64,000 bases of DNA. It comes from Stenocarpella maydis. Taxonomy: Eukaryota; Ascomycota; Sordariomycetes; Diaporthales; Diaporthaceae. Of this stretch, positions 35,049 through 44,622 are shown in pieces. The stretch lies in contig NQMI01000078.1 in the NCBI GenBank assembly GCA_002270565.1, forward strand, positions 152,030 to 216,029. Direction: 5' to 3'. The notes under the pieces were generated by a model. The model saw nothing but the letters and a program-made list of their open reading frames with translations, made no database searches and had not been told where the DNA came from. Within the stretch, counting starts at the first letter, position 1. Every line of letters starts with the position of its first letter. Both the position numbers and the translations under genes were made by a program.

Positions 35049-36800
35049 ATGTCCAAGCCAGGTGCCAAAGTTCACAGCGATATCGAGAAGAAGAACGTTT
35101 ATGGCTCGGCACAGGAGCAGCCGACCTCGGACGATTCAGCCACTGGCGATCTGGGTGGGTCGGTAGATGGAGACGGACAACGACACGAATCCCGCCACCA
35201 AGATCAGATTCACAGGACATCCTCACAGTCGTCACGAGGTCCAATATCAAAAGCAAGGGCTGTTGCACTGGTTGCCACCGTCACCGGTGCCAGCTTCCTG
35301 AATGCAAGTTCATCCTCCCTGTCCACCTACGGCCTACCCTAATAACGAGAAATTCCCAACAAATCCAGCTAATGCTTGCCAGTACAGACCCTCTCGGGCC
35401 AAGCTGTCGTGATCATCCTGCCCACCATCGGCCGCGACATCGGCATCCCGGACTCGCGCCAGCAATGGGTCATCTCGGCCTATGCTCTCGCCTTCGGCTG
35501 CTTCCTGCTCCTCTGGGGCCGGGTCGCTGACCTCTACGGCAAGCGCAAGATTTTCGTGCTCGGCTCTGGCTGGGTGGCCATCACACTGGCTGTCAACCCC
35601 GTCATACCGAACGAGATCGCTTTCGACGTCTTCCGCGGCTTTCAGGGCCTCGGAGCTGCTGCCAACGTGCCGACCGCCCTTGGGATCCTTGGGACCACGT
35701 TCCCACCTGGGAAGGCTAAGAACTACGCATTTTCAATGTACGCCGCCGGCGCGCCCCTCGGGAGCATCTTTGGGAACCTCTTGGGCGGGCTGATTGCGAG
35801 CTACGCGCACTGGTCTTGGGTCTTCTGGGCTCTGGCCATCCTTGCTGCGCTGGTCACTGTTGCCGGTTACTTTGTGATTCCTCCCCCGCCGACCACTCTA
35901 CATTCTCAAGGTGTCAAGGTGAAGGCTACAGTTGACTGGGTTGGAGCCGTATTGATCACGGTTGGCTTGATGGTAATGCTCTTTGCCCTGACCGAGGGAA
36001 ATGTCGTTGGCTGGAAGACCCCGTGGGTGCCCGTCCTGATCGTGGCAGCCCTCGTCATAATCACCGTTTTCGTGTTCTGGCAGCACCATCTCGAGAAGAC
36101 GGGGAGGCAAGCGCCTCTTATCAAAGTTTCGGTCTTCAGGAGCACACAATTCAGCTCTGCCATGGTCATCATGGCTCTTTTTTTCTCAAGTTTCAACTGC
36201 TACCTCGTCTATGTCACCTATTACTATCAGGATTTCCAGGGCCTGAGCCCCATCCAGACGACTCTTCGATTCATACCTACAGGCGTGGTTGGAATTCTCA
36301 CCGCGGTAGTTGTTTCGAGGCTCATCTCAATCATACCGACGTATGCGCTTCTCATGTTCGGAAATCTCTGCATGGCCGTCGCCTGCCTGCTTTTCGCCGT
36401 ACCTATACCACCGACAACAACATACTTCGCCTATGGCCTGCCAGCCATGGTTCTCAGTGTGTTTGGGGCAGACATAACGTGGCCATGTATGACGCTCTTC
36501 ACGTCGCACTCATTACCTCAAGGGGACCAAGCTATGGGCGGCGCACTGGTGAACGCTGTCGGCCAATTCGGCAGAGCCATTGGCCTGGCCATTGCAACGG
36601 CGATCCAGACATCGGTCATGGCACATGCGAGGGGGACAAGTGTTGAAGACTCCGGCTCGATGAAGACGTGGGACCAGCCGACCCTGAAGGGCCTGCAGGC
36701 CGCACAGTATTTCGATTTCGCACTGGGCGCAACGAATCTGCTTGTGGTCGCCGTGGCTTTCCGCAGCTCCGGGATTATTGGAAAGACGGATCGAAAGTAG
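35049..36800 (+). CDS. MFS transporter, DHA2-like (ATR1/AMF1 type)
   Basis: Two exons, 35049-35303 and 35388-36800, giving 555 residues. The intron is of the rare GC-AG class (donor AAT|gcaagt, gctaat branch, acceptor agtacag). Using it restores ASFLN joined to TLSGQAVVIILPTIGRDIG, the expected TM1 of the family. The first 75 residues are a hydrophilic cytosolic tail. The signature GRVADLYGKRKIFVLG sits between TM2 and TM3, and FRGFQGLGAAANVPTALGI follows in TM4. About 14 membrane segments are present, as in the DHA2 group. Relatives such as yeast Atr1 export boron and drugs and Amf1 moves ammonium; the substrate here is unknown. The start ATG (MSKPGAK) is the first true ATG. No lesion is visible. 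Confidence 0.85.
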
Positions 36801-38037
36801 AAAAATGGGGTGAAGGTACAGGAGCCTGGTAGGAGTGGAGAGGAAGGCATACTATGAACGAATAGACCGGTATGCAATGAAACAGAGACTCAATCCAATC
36901 AATTGAAACCTGTACTTAGATGAAAATCGAGACATGATTGAGAAAAATGAAAATGGTCTTGTCCCAATGAGCCGACTCCATAGAAACAATATGGTCTTCT
37001 CGCGGGTGCAGCACAACTCAGACCAGACACAGCGCTCATGTTCTCCTGTTCGTCGGTTCGGCACCTGCCGTCCTCAAATAACAGTTGCTATTACGTGAAT
37101 ACACTCTCGCGATAGAACTGGGCAGGAGAGTCCGTGCAAGTGTGCAAAAGAATCAATCCCGTGTAGAGGCGGCGAGCCTAGCTAGCAACACATGCTGGAC
37201 ATACTCGGTCCTCTGTAATTACCGCCATTGTCTTTGGCTCAATCCCTTTCCGCTGGCAATTCATGTACTGTTTCGAACAGCTGCCTCTGTGAATTTGGTT
37301 TTCCTACTGACATAACGGTTATGACATAGAGCTGGGTACCAAAGTTGGTGACAAAGCAGGCAGTTCCGGCTTCAAAGAGCTGTCCTCGAGCCGGGCCACG
37401 CTACCGTCGATGTATTGGCAATAGGCGTTGGATTCAAGCTACCTGACTTGCAACTTCGAGGGGGGAGGTGCCCCCTATATATACTTCATCCTCTGTACCA
37501 TACATAGTAGTAGGGAAAATAGATATTCCACAGTAATAACACACCTGTAGTCTAGAAAATTTCAAAATTCCCCTTAAAGCTAGTTCATATATATTTTTTA
37601 TAGTAGAATAACTTAGAGTCTTAATAATTTCTAAATTACGAAGTAACTTATTCATTACTATTAAGTTGGCCTTTATCATATAGTAGTAATATACACACAC
37701 ACACATATATATATTTAGGCTTAGTTATTAGTTTATAATTATATCTACCTTCTTTTACTTTTAGATGAAGTAGGGGCGTTTGGTATAGTGAGGAAGATAA
37801 TACCCTTCCATAACTATGCCCTCGGCTAAGCTCCTAGCTTAGCCAGCCAGCCTAGCTAATGGGATCACGTGCGATCCAACAGAACCATATTCCGATACCT
37901 CCCGATGCATCACTTCAAGGAGAAAACATACTTGGATGTTCCAAATACATACATACATATACGTGTATATTTCTTTGTCGATGTTCTCTTTTGGGACAAT
38001 CTAGCAAACATCATAGAAGACTCCCCACCAGCCCACC
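36801..38037. other. Intergenic with an AT-rich island
   Basis: From about 37490 to 37860 the sequence is AT-rich with TA-rich steps, like a small RIP-affected repeat remnant, and contains a CA/TA microsatellite. No gene seen. Confidence 0.45.
37691..37714. repeat. (CA)n(TA)n microsatellite
   Basis: ATACACACACACACATATAT-type run inside the AT-rich island. Confidence 0.85.
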
Positions 38038-38656
38038 ATGTCTGAACCTCCTATCCCCGTCCTGGCAACCGGCCGCACAAGCGCCATTGGGACCCAGGTA
38101 ATCGAACTCATGAAGCCGGAGTATGAGGGTGAGCGACCCACCGCCATCCCCTCTGATCCATTCCTTGTTTCTCTGTGCCTACACTCAAGACCCTGTGGTG
38201 CTGACCGGGGACGCATGCGACTACAGTAACCCACATGACACTCGCCAGCTCAATCAGGGACGAGCTCCCCTTCCTCCTCAAGGGCACCCCGCCGCCGAAC
38301 CCCTCGAGCACCCTGGGCAGCGGGAACTAGTCCCGCCCGCCGCAGGCACTCCTCATCGGAGGGGCCTACCAGGACAGCGACGTCGAGGAGGTGGCCAAGC
38401 TTGCGAGGAGCACCGACGGCGCGATGGGGATTCCGTGGCTGAGGATAGATGCGAGCAAGATGCCGGACCCACGGGGCAGCCCACGCCGGAGGAGGCTGCC
38501 AAGTATGGGAGGGCTGTGGTGCAGAGATTCAAGGGTGGGCTGGAAAGGCTTAGCAGAGAGGGCAACCTTGGTCAGGGCAAAGGGGGGGGATTTATCTTGT
38601 GTGAACTCCGCAGACGACTTGTCGCAGAGCTTCACAGACCAGTCTTTACTTCTTAA
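38038..38656 (+). pseudogene. Broken conserved fungal gene (nonsense plus frameshift)
   Basis: A good ATG (MSEPPIPVLATGRTSAIG) and a well-formed 98-base intron (38129-38226; donor gtgagc, acceptor ctacag) join EYE to VTHMTLASSIRDELPFLL. A TAG then interrupts at 38328-38330. The same frame resumes with PQALLIGGAYQDSDVEEVAKL and GIPWLRIDASKMPDP, after which a shift near 38470 is needed to continue with GQPTPEEAAKYGRAVVQRFK. Two independent breaks plus otherwise coherent protein text mark this as a recent pseudogene, or as two sequencing errors. The ATGRTSAIG opening is Rossmann-like and from memory belongs to an uncharacterised small fungal family. The exact end is uncertain because of the second shift and a G run near 38581. 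Confidence 0.6.
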
Positions 38657-39363
38657 ACCACTGGCTGTATAAGCAGAATCACAACATATGGCGCAAGTGG
38701 TTCAGTCTCACGTAGAAATAAGGCCTCATTCTAAGTAAGCACGACTCTGCGATGTATGGTGACAGCTCGGGATGACGGCAAGACGTTGTGCAGGAACTGT
38801 GGGACGCACTAGAGCCACTATGTGAACTCACAAAAGAGCGTGGAAAGAGGCTCTGCTGTATTTTAAATCACGTCGAAGTTTGCTTTTAAATGTGTTTTAA
38901 AGGGCGTATAATTATCGCATAAGGTGGAGATATAGCCTCGTCCCATCCGAGATCGAACCCGAGGTTTGTCATTACAAAGCCACAGTTAGCTGTCCATATT
39001 TTCAATCCCGCATCTGACTAGAGCAAGAACAGGAGACAAGGCCGAAAGATTATCCTGAATTACTGCAAGATTTGCTGGTCTTGTAAGGAAGACTGCCATC
39101 AGGCACACTCGGCCTCCGTTCGGTCGGATGAGTGCGGCTTGTAAATCGCGGCCCCGCTTTTGATCGCCTCCACTGCTTGATTGTTTACATATGCACCACC
39201 AACCACTCCGTGATATGGCTTGCCGAAACGGCTCCGAGTGCCATCGGTATATAAGTGCCCTAATGATGACCTCAGACGCGCATACTTGCATCCGAGATGA
39301 TGCAAGGCCGTCACAAACCACACAGAATAAACACAAGAAAGTGAATATCACAAGACAGTGCCC
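38657..39363. other. Intergenic
   Basis: Between the pseudogene and the dehydrogenase gene. Contains a B-box-like motif on the minus strand near 38950, discussed among rejected items. No gene seen. Confidence 0.4.
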
Positions 39364-40658
39364 ATGTCGTCCCACAGGATCCTCATCACCGGCGGCTCGG
39401 GCTACCTGGGCGGGACCCTCCTCGCCCGCTGGAAAGACGCTGGCCTCCCGCCGTACGACAGGCTCTACGCGCTCGTGCGGACGGAGGTGCAGGCGGACGC
39501 TGTCAGGCAGCGGTATGGCGCCGAGCCCCTCGCCTTCAACGCCACGGACGAGGCCGCTGTGCGCGAGGCGGTCGTGAGCAACGGGATCACTATCGTGTAC
39601 TACCTGATCGATGCTGTCAGGAGTGAGGCGCAGGTGAATTTTATCAAGGCCCTGGCAGAGGTGAAGAAGGCGACGGGACAAGAAGTGCACTTCCTACACG
39701 TGAGCGCAATGGTTTCCATGAGCAATTCGGTCCTGCCATGACGTGCAAGAAACAGACTGACAAGGTCGCACGGATAGACAAGCGGGGCCAAGATATTCTC
39801 TTCCCACGCCGGCGCACCGACTGATGCGCCGTTGTTGGACACGGACCCAGGGCTTTACTCGGTCCAGAAGGCCCAGGCGGACAAGGCTCCATTTGATGTG
39901 ATGAGGGCGGTGAGTAGAAACAACCCTTGGTCGCGAGGACGGGACCGCGCCTCCCAGGAGCAGGAACTTCGAAGCTAACGGACTTCATATGCTCAGGCTG
40001 TGGGAACCAACAACACCGTCATCGAGGAGGCCGAGAAGCACGACGTGCGCAGCTACGTCTTCGCGCCGTGTATCGTCTACGGCAGGGGCGAGGGCTTCGG
40101 CAACACAATCTCGATCCAGACGGTCGCCATCGTCAAGGCAGCGCGGGCCATGAGGCGGGTGTACAAGGTGGACGAAGGCAGCCCCACGTGGCCTGTCTGC
40201 CATGTCCTGGACAACACGACGCTATACCTCGACATCCTGAGGATGATGCTCACGGGCAGGGAGCTGGGCCACGGCAGAGAAGGGTATTTCCTGGCGTCCC
40301 CGGGGAGCGTGGCCTGGGACGACCTGTACACGGCCATGGCTGCGGCGCTAGCCAAGAGGAACATCATCGGGGACGACTCGGTGGTGCCAGCGAATGAGAG
40401 CATCCTGGAGCAGATGGGGGCGGCGCTCGGGTGGCCTGCCGGGTTTGTGAGGGTACAGATCGGAGGGCGGTAAGTCTGACCTCTGAAATCCGCACATGTC
40501 CTTGGTTGAAAAGGAGCCGCAAGCTGACGACGGTTACCCCCAGGTGCACTTTCACTGCTGAGCATGGTAGCAGGATCGGGTGGAAGCCGCGGTATGTGCC
40601 GGAGCACATCCTCGAGGACGCAGAGAATGAGGTCCAGCTTATCTTGGACAATCTGTAA
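39364..40658 (+). CDS. NAD-dependent epimerase/dehydratase (extended SDR)
   Basis: Four exons: 39364-39699, 39778-39909, 39997-40469 and 40544-40658, with introns of 78, 87 and 74 bases; all have GT..AG borders and ACTGAC, GCTAAC or GCTGAC branch elements. The product is 351 residues. The N-terminus ILITGGSGYLGGTLL is the glycine-rich nucleotide-binding loop. The catalytic pair is Tyr139 and Lys143 in GLYSVQKAQADK. PCIVYGRGEGFGNTISIQ and a substrate-side C-terminal domain (ASPGSVAWDDLYTAMAAAL) complete an extended SDR. It should act in the cytosol on a small sugar, steroid-like or secondary metabolite substrate that cannot be inferred. Its neighbour upstream is a pseudogene, and there is no sign of a biosynthetic cluster. 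All splice joins keep frame, so the gene looks intact. Confidence 0.85.
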
Positions 40659-41656
40659 GAGTCCAGAGTGTTGTGCGAGGACCAGTGGCTCCCAGCGTGG
40701 CTAGAATGGAGTGGGGACTGCTGGCACACGAGATAATCTATGATACCTTCGTCTTCCCGATGCTTGGGATAGCCGTTCGCCGTGATCCTCGTGTGCTTCG
40801 GCCAGCGTCCATGGAGAAGACGCAGCCGAAGTTGGCTTCACGCTGGCCAGAGGACGTATCATGCCTCGCTAGAAAAACGGACTCGGAGGTGTTAGGTTTG
40901 GAAAGGTGCTCATTGACCTCGTGTACACACATGAAAAAGCCGAGCCCACCAATGCTGAGACCCTAGCCAAACATTGGAAGTGACATCAAAGCATGATATG
41001 AAGAGGCGTGCACTCTCCTGGACTTGGACAGGATGGAGCACGAGCATGACCAGGGAGGTGAGCATAGAAGCAGCCCTGCTGCAGGTTGAGACGGACCAAA
41101 AGAACGACGGAGGCTGGTGGTGCTCGGAATGGCCCGCTGACCCAGCGACGTCGCGAGTACGTACTCGGACCAAGTCTTAGGTGGCCATCTTCGGGCCAAT
41201 CAGGACACCAAAGACCCTTGCCGACGTCACGCGTGCATCCGGAAGCTACCCCCAGCTTCCCAGCCCCTCCCCAATTCCACTGCAGGCCCCCCGCAGTTGC
41301 CCCCAACTTGGGCATCGCGAATTGCCTCGTCCTCCCGGGTCTACTCCTTGGATGCGCGCCTCCCAACCACCGCCTTTTCCAACAACACAGCGCCAAACAC
41401 CACATAACACACCAAACCAAGGAGGCCGGGGCAGCACAGCCCGCCAGATAAGGCCTGCAACGCCCGCCCTCTCATCCACCGGGATGCCGGTTTGTTCCCT
41501 CTCTGTCTCGTATCTTTCTTTTTCATCGTCTCCACTCCGCTGCCTCTCTGTGAAGCCACGGTCGACAGCGTACTGTTCCAGCCTCGAAGCCAAGGCCCAA
41601 GCTCCATCCAAGCCGATCCTTTCTTTCTGTGTTTGTTGTCTTTCCACCGCTTCAGG
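40659..41656. other. Intergenic and C/T-rich leader
   Basis: No gene supported. The last 250 bases before the next gene are rich in C/T and contain TTTCTT/CTTTCT tracts, as a strong fungal leader would. Confidence 0.45.
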
Positions 41657-42400
41657 ATGCGTCTTCTCAGCCTGCCCGCGCCCCTCCTTGCCATTGCGCT
41701 GTCCGCCCTCTACAGTCCGTCAGAATGCCTCCCCTTGGCCGCCGACAGACCACAAGACCAACCACGGCCGAGGGGGCCGGCAAGCTACTCGATCGTGCCC
41801 ATCGACGGGGGCAGCCCGCCGGCCACAACAGACCAGGGCATCACCACCACCATCGTGCAGACAGTCACTTCGTCGCCGACGGAAGCGAGCGAGATCACCG
41901 TCACGGCCACCACAACAGCAAAAGATACCACCAAGACGGTCACGCAGACGGACGTCTCAGTCGTGGCCCCCGAGCCGCCGACCACCGTCACGGCAACTGC
42001 TCCTGTCACCATCGTCACCACCAAGACCGTGACAGATGAGGCGTCCTCAACGAGCTCCCCTCCCCCCTCCCCGACTGTTCCCAGCACCCTGTCGGGTTCT
42101 GCCTCGAGCACCCCAAGTGCCACCCCTCCCGCCACCACCGTCATGGCGTCTACCATGGCATCTCCGACCACGTCCTCGGCGTGTGAAACCACCGCCAGCA
42201 CCACCACCTCCGCCACTTACGTCGCCCCTTCGTCGCCGGCGCCGCCGCCACGGCCAACCAGCCAGGCCCCCACGCCTTCGACGTTAGTAACAAGCACCAG
42301 CCCTGTATCGAGTGGCTCCGCCCCTGTCCCGACCACGACCTCATACGACAATGGGCAGTGGCACACAACATACCCGGCCTGGAACGGAACTCGTGTCTAG
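41657..42400 (+). CDS. Secreted Ser/Thr-rich protein
   Basis: A 247-residue protein with no intron. The ATG at 41657 gives MRLLSLPAPLLAIALSALYS, a clear signal peptide ending about residue 24; longer in-frame starts upstream would bury it. The mature chain is mostly Thr, Ser, Pro and Val in short repeats such as TTIVQTVTS, TVTATTT and TIVTTKTVT, the composition of heavily O-mannosylated wall or surface proteins. There is no catalytic domain, and no C-terminal hydrophobic tail to support a GPI anchor: it ends YDNGQWHTTYPAWNGTRV with one N-glycosylation site. It is probably a secreted or wall-bound stalk-like protein. A spurious long C/T-rich composition could mimic such a protein, but the signal peptide at the first good ATG favours a real gene. 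Confidence 0.65.
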   Translation: MRLLSLPAPLLAIALSALYSPSECLPLAADRPQDQPRPRGPASYSIVPIDGGSPPATTDQGITTTIVQTVTSSPTEASEITVTATTTAKDTTKTVTQTDVSVVAPEPPTTVTATAPVTIVTTKTVTDEASSTSSPPPSPTVPSTLSGSASSTPSATPPATTVMASTMASPTTSSACETTASTTTSATYVAPSSPAPPPRPTSQAPTPSTLVTSTSPVSSGSAPVPTTTSYDNGQWHTTYPAWNGTRV

Positions 42401-43190
42401 TTCTGGGCCTCTACTGGGGGGCGGCAGCAAGGGCATCCATCACCAGAGGTTGATGTGGAGTGAGCCTTGATACGAACACTAATGGTCATGACGCATGCGG
42501 TGGACTGCACACATACGATCTAGAATGATACATATGTGTAATGTGTAATGTGTAATTCTGTATTAACAAGCATCAGCAGCAACTCGATAGACGGCGGCAC
42601 GGGCCTCGAAGCATTCGTCAACGCCACACCAAGAGCTGGGTGGCGCTGTTACCGGTTGATCTGGGCGGGCAGCACTTTGGGCCTGGGTACTTATAAAACC
42701 CACCGTGCGCATCCAGCATATTTGCACTTGATAGAGACGGCGCCATGTCAGAGATAGACGGTTTACGGCTTGTAATATATAAACTCGTACATACACGCAT
42801 ACATGCAACGGGTGTCTCTTGCCAAGTCCTCGATGCTCGCGACACTTGACTGAAATTCGCTGCCTTCATCACTCTCCTCTGAGCGCCGGCAGCTGAGACG
42901 CCAAAGGTAACATTCGAAAAACCATTTTTGGGTCGGATCATTAGTGATATTACATTCTTGTCAGAGTAGTTGTTTAGTTTCACAGGGCGGAAGAAACAAG
43001 AAACGAAACGCAGGTACAAGAGGGGGAATATTGGCGCACATCAATCATTTGTCTCATCAGCCCCGTAGGTGAAACCCCGCCCGGACCCCAGACCCCAGAC
43101 CCGTAGAGAAATCGTTAACAGAAGGTAATACCAAGGACGCCGCGATGAACACGTCAGCCAGTCAGGCATGGGTGGCGCGCCCACCATCAA
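42401..43190. other. Convergent intergenic region
   Basis: Lies between the ends of the Ser/Thr-rich gene and the annexin gene. No gene seen. Confidence 0.5.
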
Positions 43191-44559
43191 TCAGCGCTCC
43201 CCGATACAGGCAATCATGAGCCTCTCGTAGTCCCCGCTCGTCTCCCCCTTGATGCGCCTCGCGAGGCTCTTGCCGTAGCGCTTCTCGTAGGCGCCCTTGA
43301 CGTTGGCCATGTTTGCCCTGTCCCAGTGCGAGCGCACCACGCGCGACACGAGGAGGTAGTCCTTGGTGCCCGCGCCGGCCATGGCGTCCTCGAGGAGCAT
43401 GGCCTGGTGCATGTACCTGTCTATGCCGCGGCGCAGCTGGAACAAGAGCGCGTCCTCCATGTGGCCCGAGAACTCCTTGCGGATGACGACCTCGAGGTCG
43501 CGCGCGTACCGCAGCCGGTACTCGTGGGCGATGGCGCGGATCTGGTCGTCGTTGCGCGTGGACAGGATGGAGCACACGCGCATCTCGTCCGTGCCCATCC
43601 TGCCCTCGGTCGCGGCGTAGAGCGCGTCGACGTCGCGGTCCACGTCGGCCTTGACCACCGGCGCCGAGTCCTCGGCACGCCGGGCGCCCAGCACGATCTC
43701 GAAGTGGCGCTCCGTCTTGAGGCTGAGGTCGTCCTTGACGGCGGCGACGAGGTCGCGGCGGAAGGTCTGGCGGTAGGCGGCCTTGATGGCGTTGATGTCG
43801 GCGTTGCTCCGCCCGAGCAGGACGTCGTTGAGGGCGCGCTCCTTGGTGCCCGGCCCGGACATGGCGTCGTGCAGCAGGTGGACGTCGGCCATGAGGGGCC
43901 CCCGGGCGAGGGCGACGAGGCCGTACTCGAACCAGCCCGACGTCTCGCTCTTGAGGTCGGCCACGAGGTCGCGCCGGTGGCCGCCCCGGTAGGCCTCGTT
44001 GATGGCGTGGACCTGGAAGGGGTCCTTGTCGGCCAGCTCGCGGATCAGCGCCTTCTCGTCGGTGCCGAACCCCTTCATGGCCCTTCTCAGCGCGTCGGCC
44101 GTGGGTCTCGCGTCCCACTGGATTGGCTGAGGCGGGCCGTAGCCGGGCGACGGCGGCGTGGGGAAGCTAGACGGCGGGGGGCCCCCATACTGGGCCGGGG
44201 CTCCGTACTGGGCGGGCGGTGGCCCTGGCGGGGGAGGTTGCTGGTGGTAGTAGGCGTGTGCACCGGACGGCGGCGGCGGCGCGGGTGAGCCGTAGAGCTC
44301 GGCTGGCGGGGGACCTGGAGGCGGCGCACCGTAGCCCTGATGTGGTGGGGGCTGGCCGTAGGGTGGGTACTGAGGATATGGTGAGTGTGGGGGCGGCGGT
44401 CCCTGGTTATAGCCATAGCCGCCCTGTGGTGGTGGAGGAGCGCCCCATTGACCCTGAGGAGGCGGTTCTGTCGCGGGGTTAGTTTGGTGTTGGCTGCCAA
44501 GGATTGCTGCGCGGACAAAGGGGGAGCTTACGGCCGTAGGGAGGGTACCCGTATGACAT
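43191..44559 (-). CDS. Annexin (fungal annexin XIV type)
   Basis: Two exons, 44559..44532 and 44467..43191, joined over a 64-base intron (44468-44531; gtaagc, ACTAAC branch, gcgacag), giving 434 residues. The tiny first exon encodes MSYGYPPYG and continues the Pro/Gly/Tyr/Gln pattern of the second, which makes the join convincing. Residues 1-125 are a disordered PGYQ-rich tail; residues 126-434 are four annexin repeats. The type-II calcium loops are visible: GFGTDEK (repeat 1), GPGTKER (repeat 2), MGTDEM (repeat 3, shorter) and GAGTKDY (repeat 4). Annexins bind acidic phospholipid membranes in a calcium-dependent way and take part in membrane trafficking and repair. A PGY-rich N-terminal tail occurs in several fungal annexins. 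A (GT)n tract lies in the leader. Reading from further upstream would translate that CA/GT repeat, so I reject the longer start. Confidence 0.92.
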
Positions 44560-44585
44560 TTGGTGTGTGCGAGAGCGAGAGAGTG

Positions 44586-44590
<5 letters not shown>

Positions 44591-44621
<31 letters not shown>
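44591..44621. repeat. (GT)n microsatellite in the annexin leader
   Basis: About 15 GT units, 32 bases upstream of the annexin ATG. Confidence 0.95.

Positions 44622-44622
<1 letters not shown>

Noticed and set aside
38930..39000. Possible minus-strand tRNA or tRNA-derived element (GGTTCGATCTCGG B-box-like motif, TTTGTAA loop-like sequence)
   Set aside because: The T arm and anticodon arm do not pair, no acceptor stem is visible and the A box is poor. At most a very old tRNA-like remnant.
35000..41000. A secondary-metabolite cluster (MFS transporter, pseudogene, SDR)
   Set aside because: No backbone enzyme (polyketide synthase, peptide synthetase, terpene cyclase) and no pathway regulator lies nearby, and kilobase gaps separate the genes.
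43326..44288. A 320-codon open frame on the plus strand
   Set aside because: It is the antisense shadow of the annexin gene; GC-rich codon use on the real strand keeps the opposite frame open.
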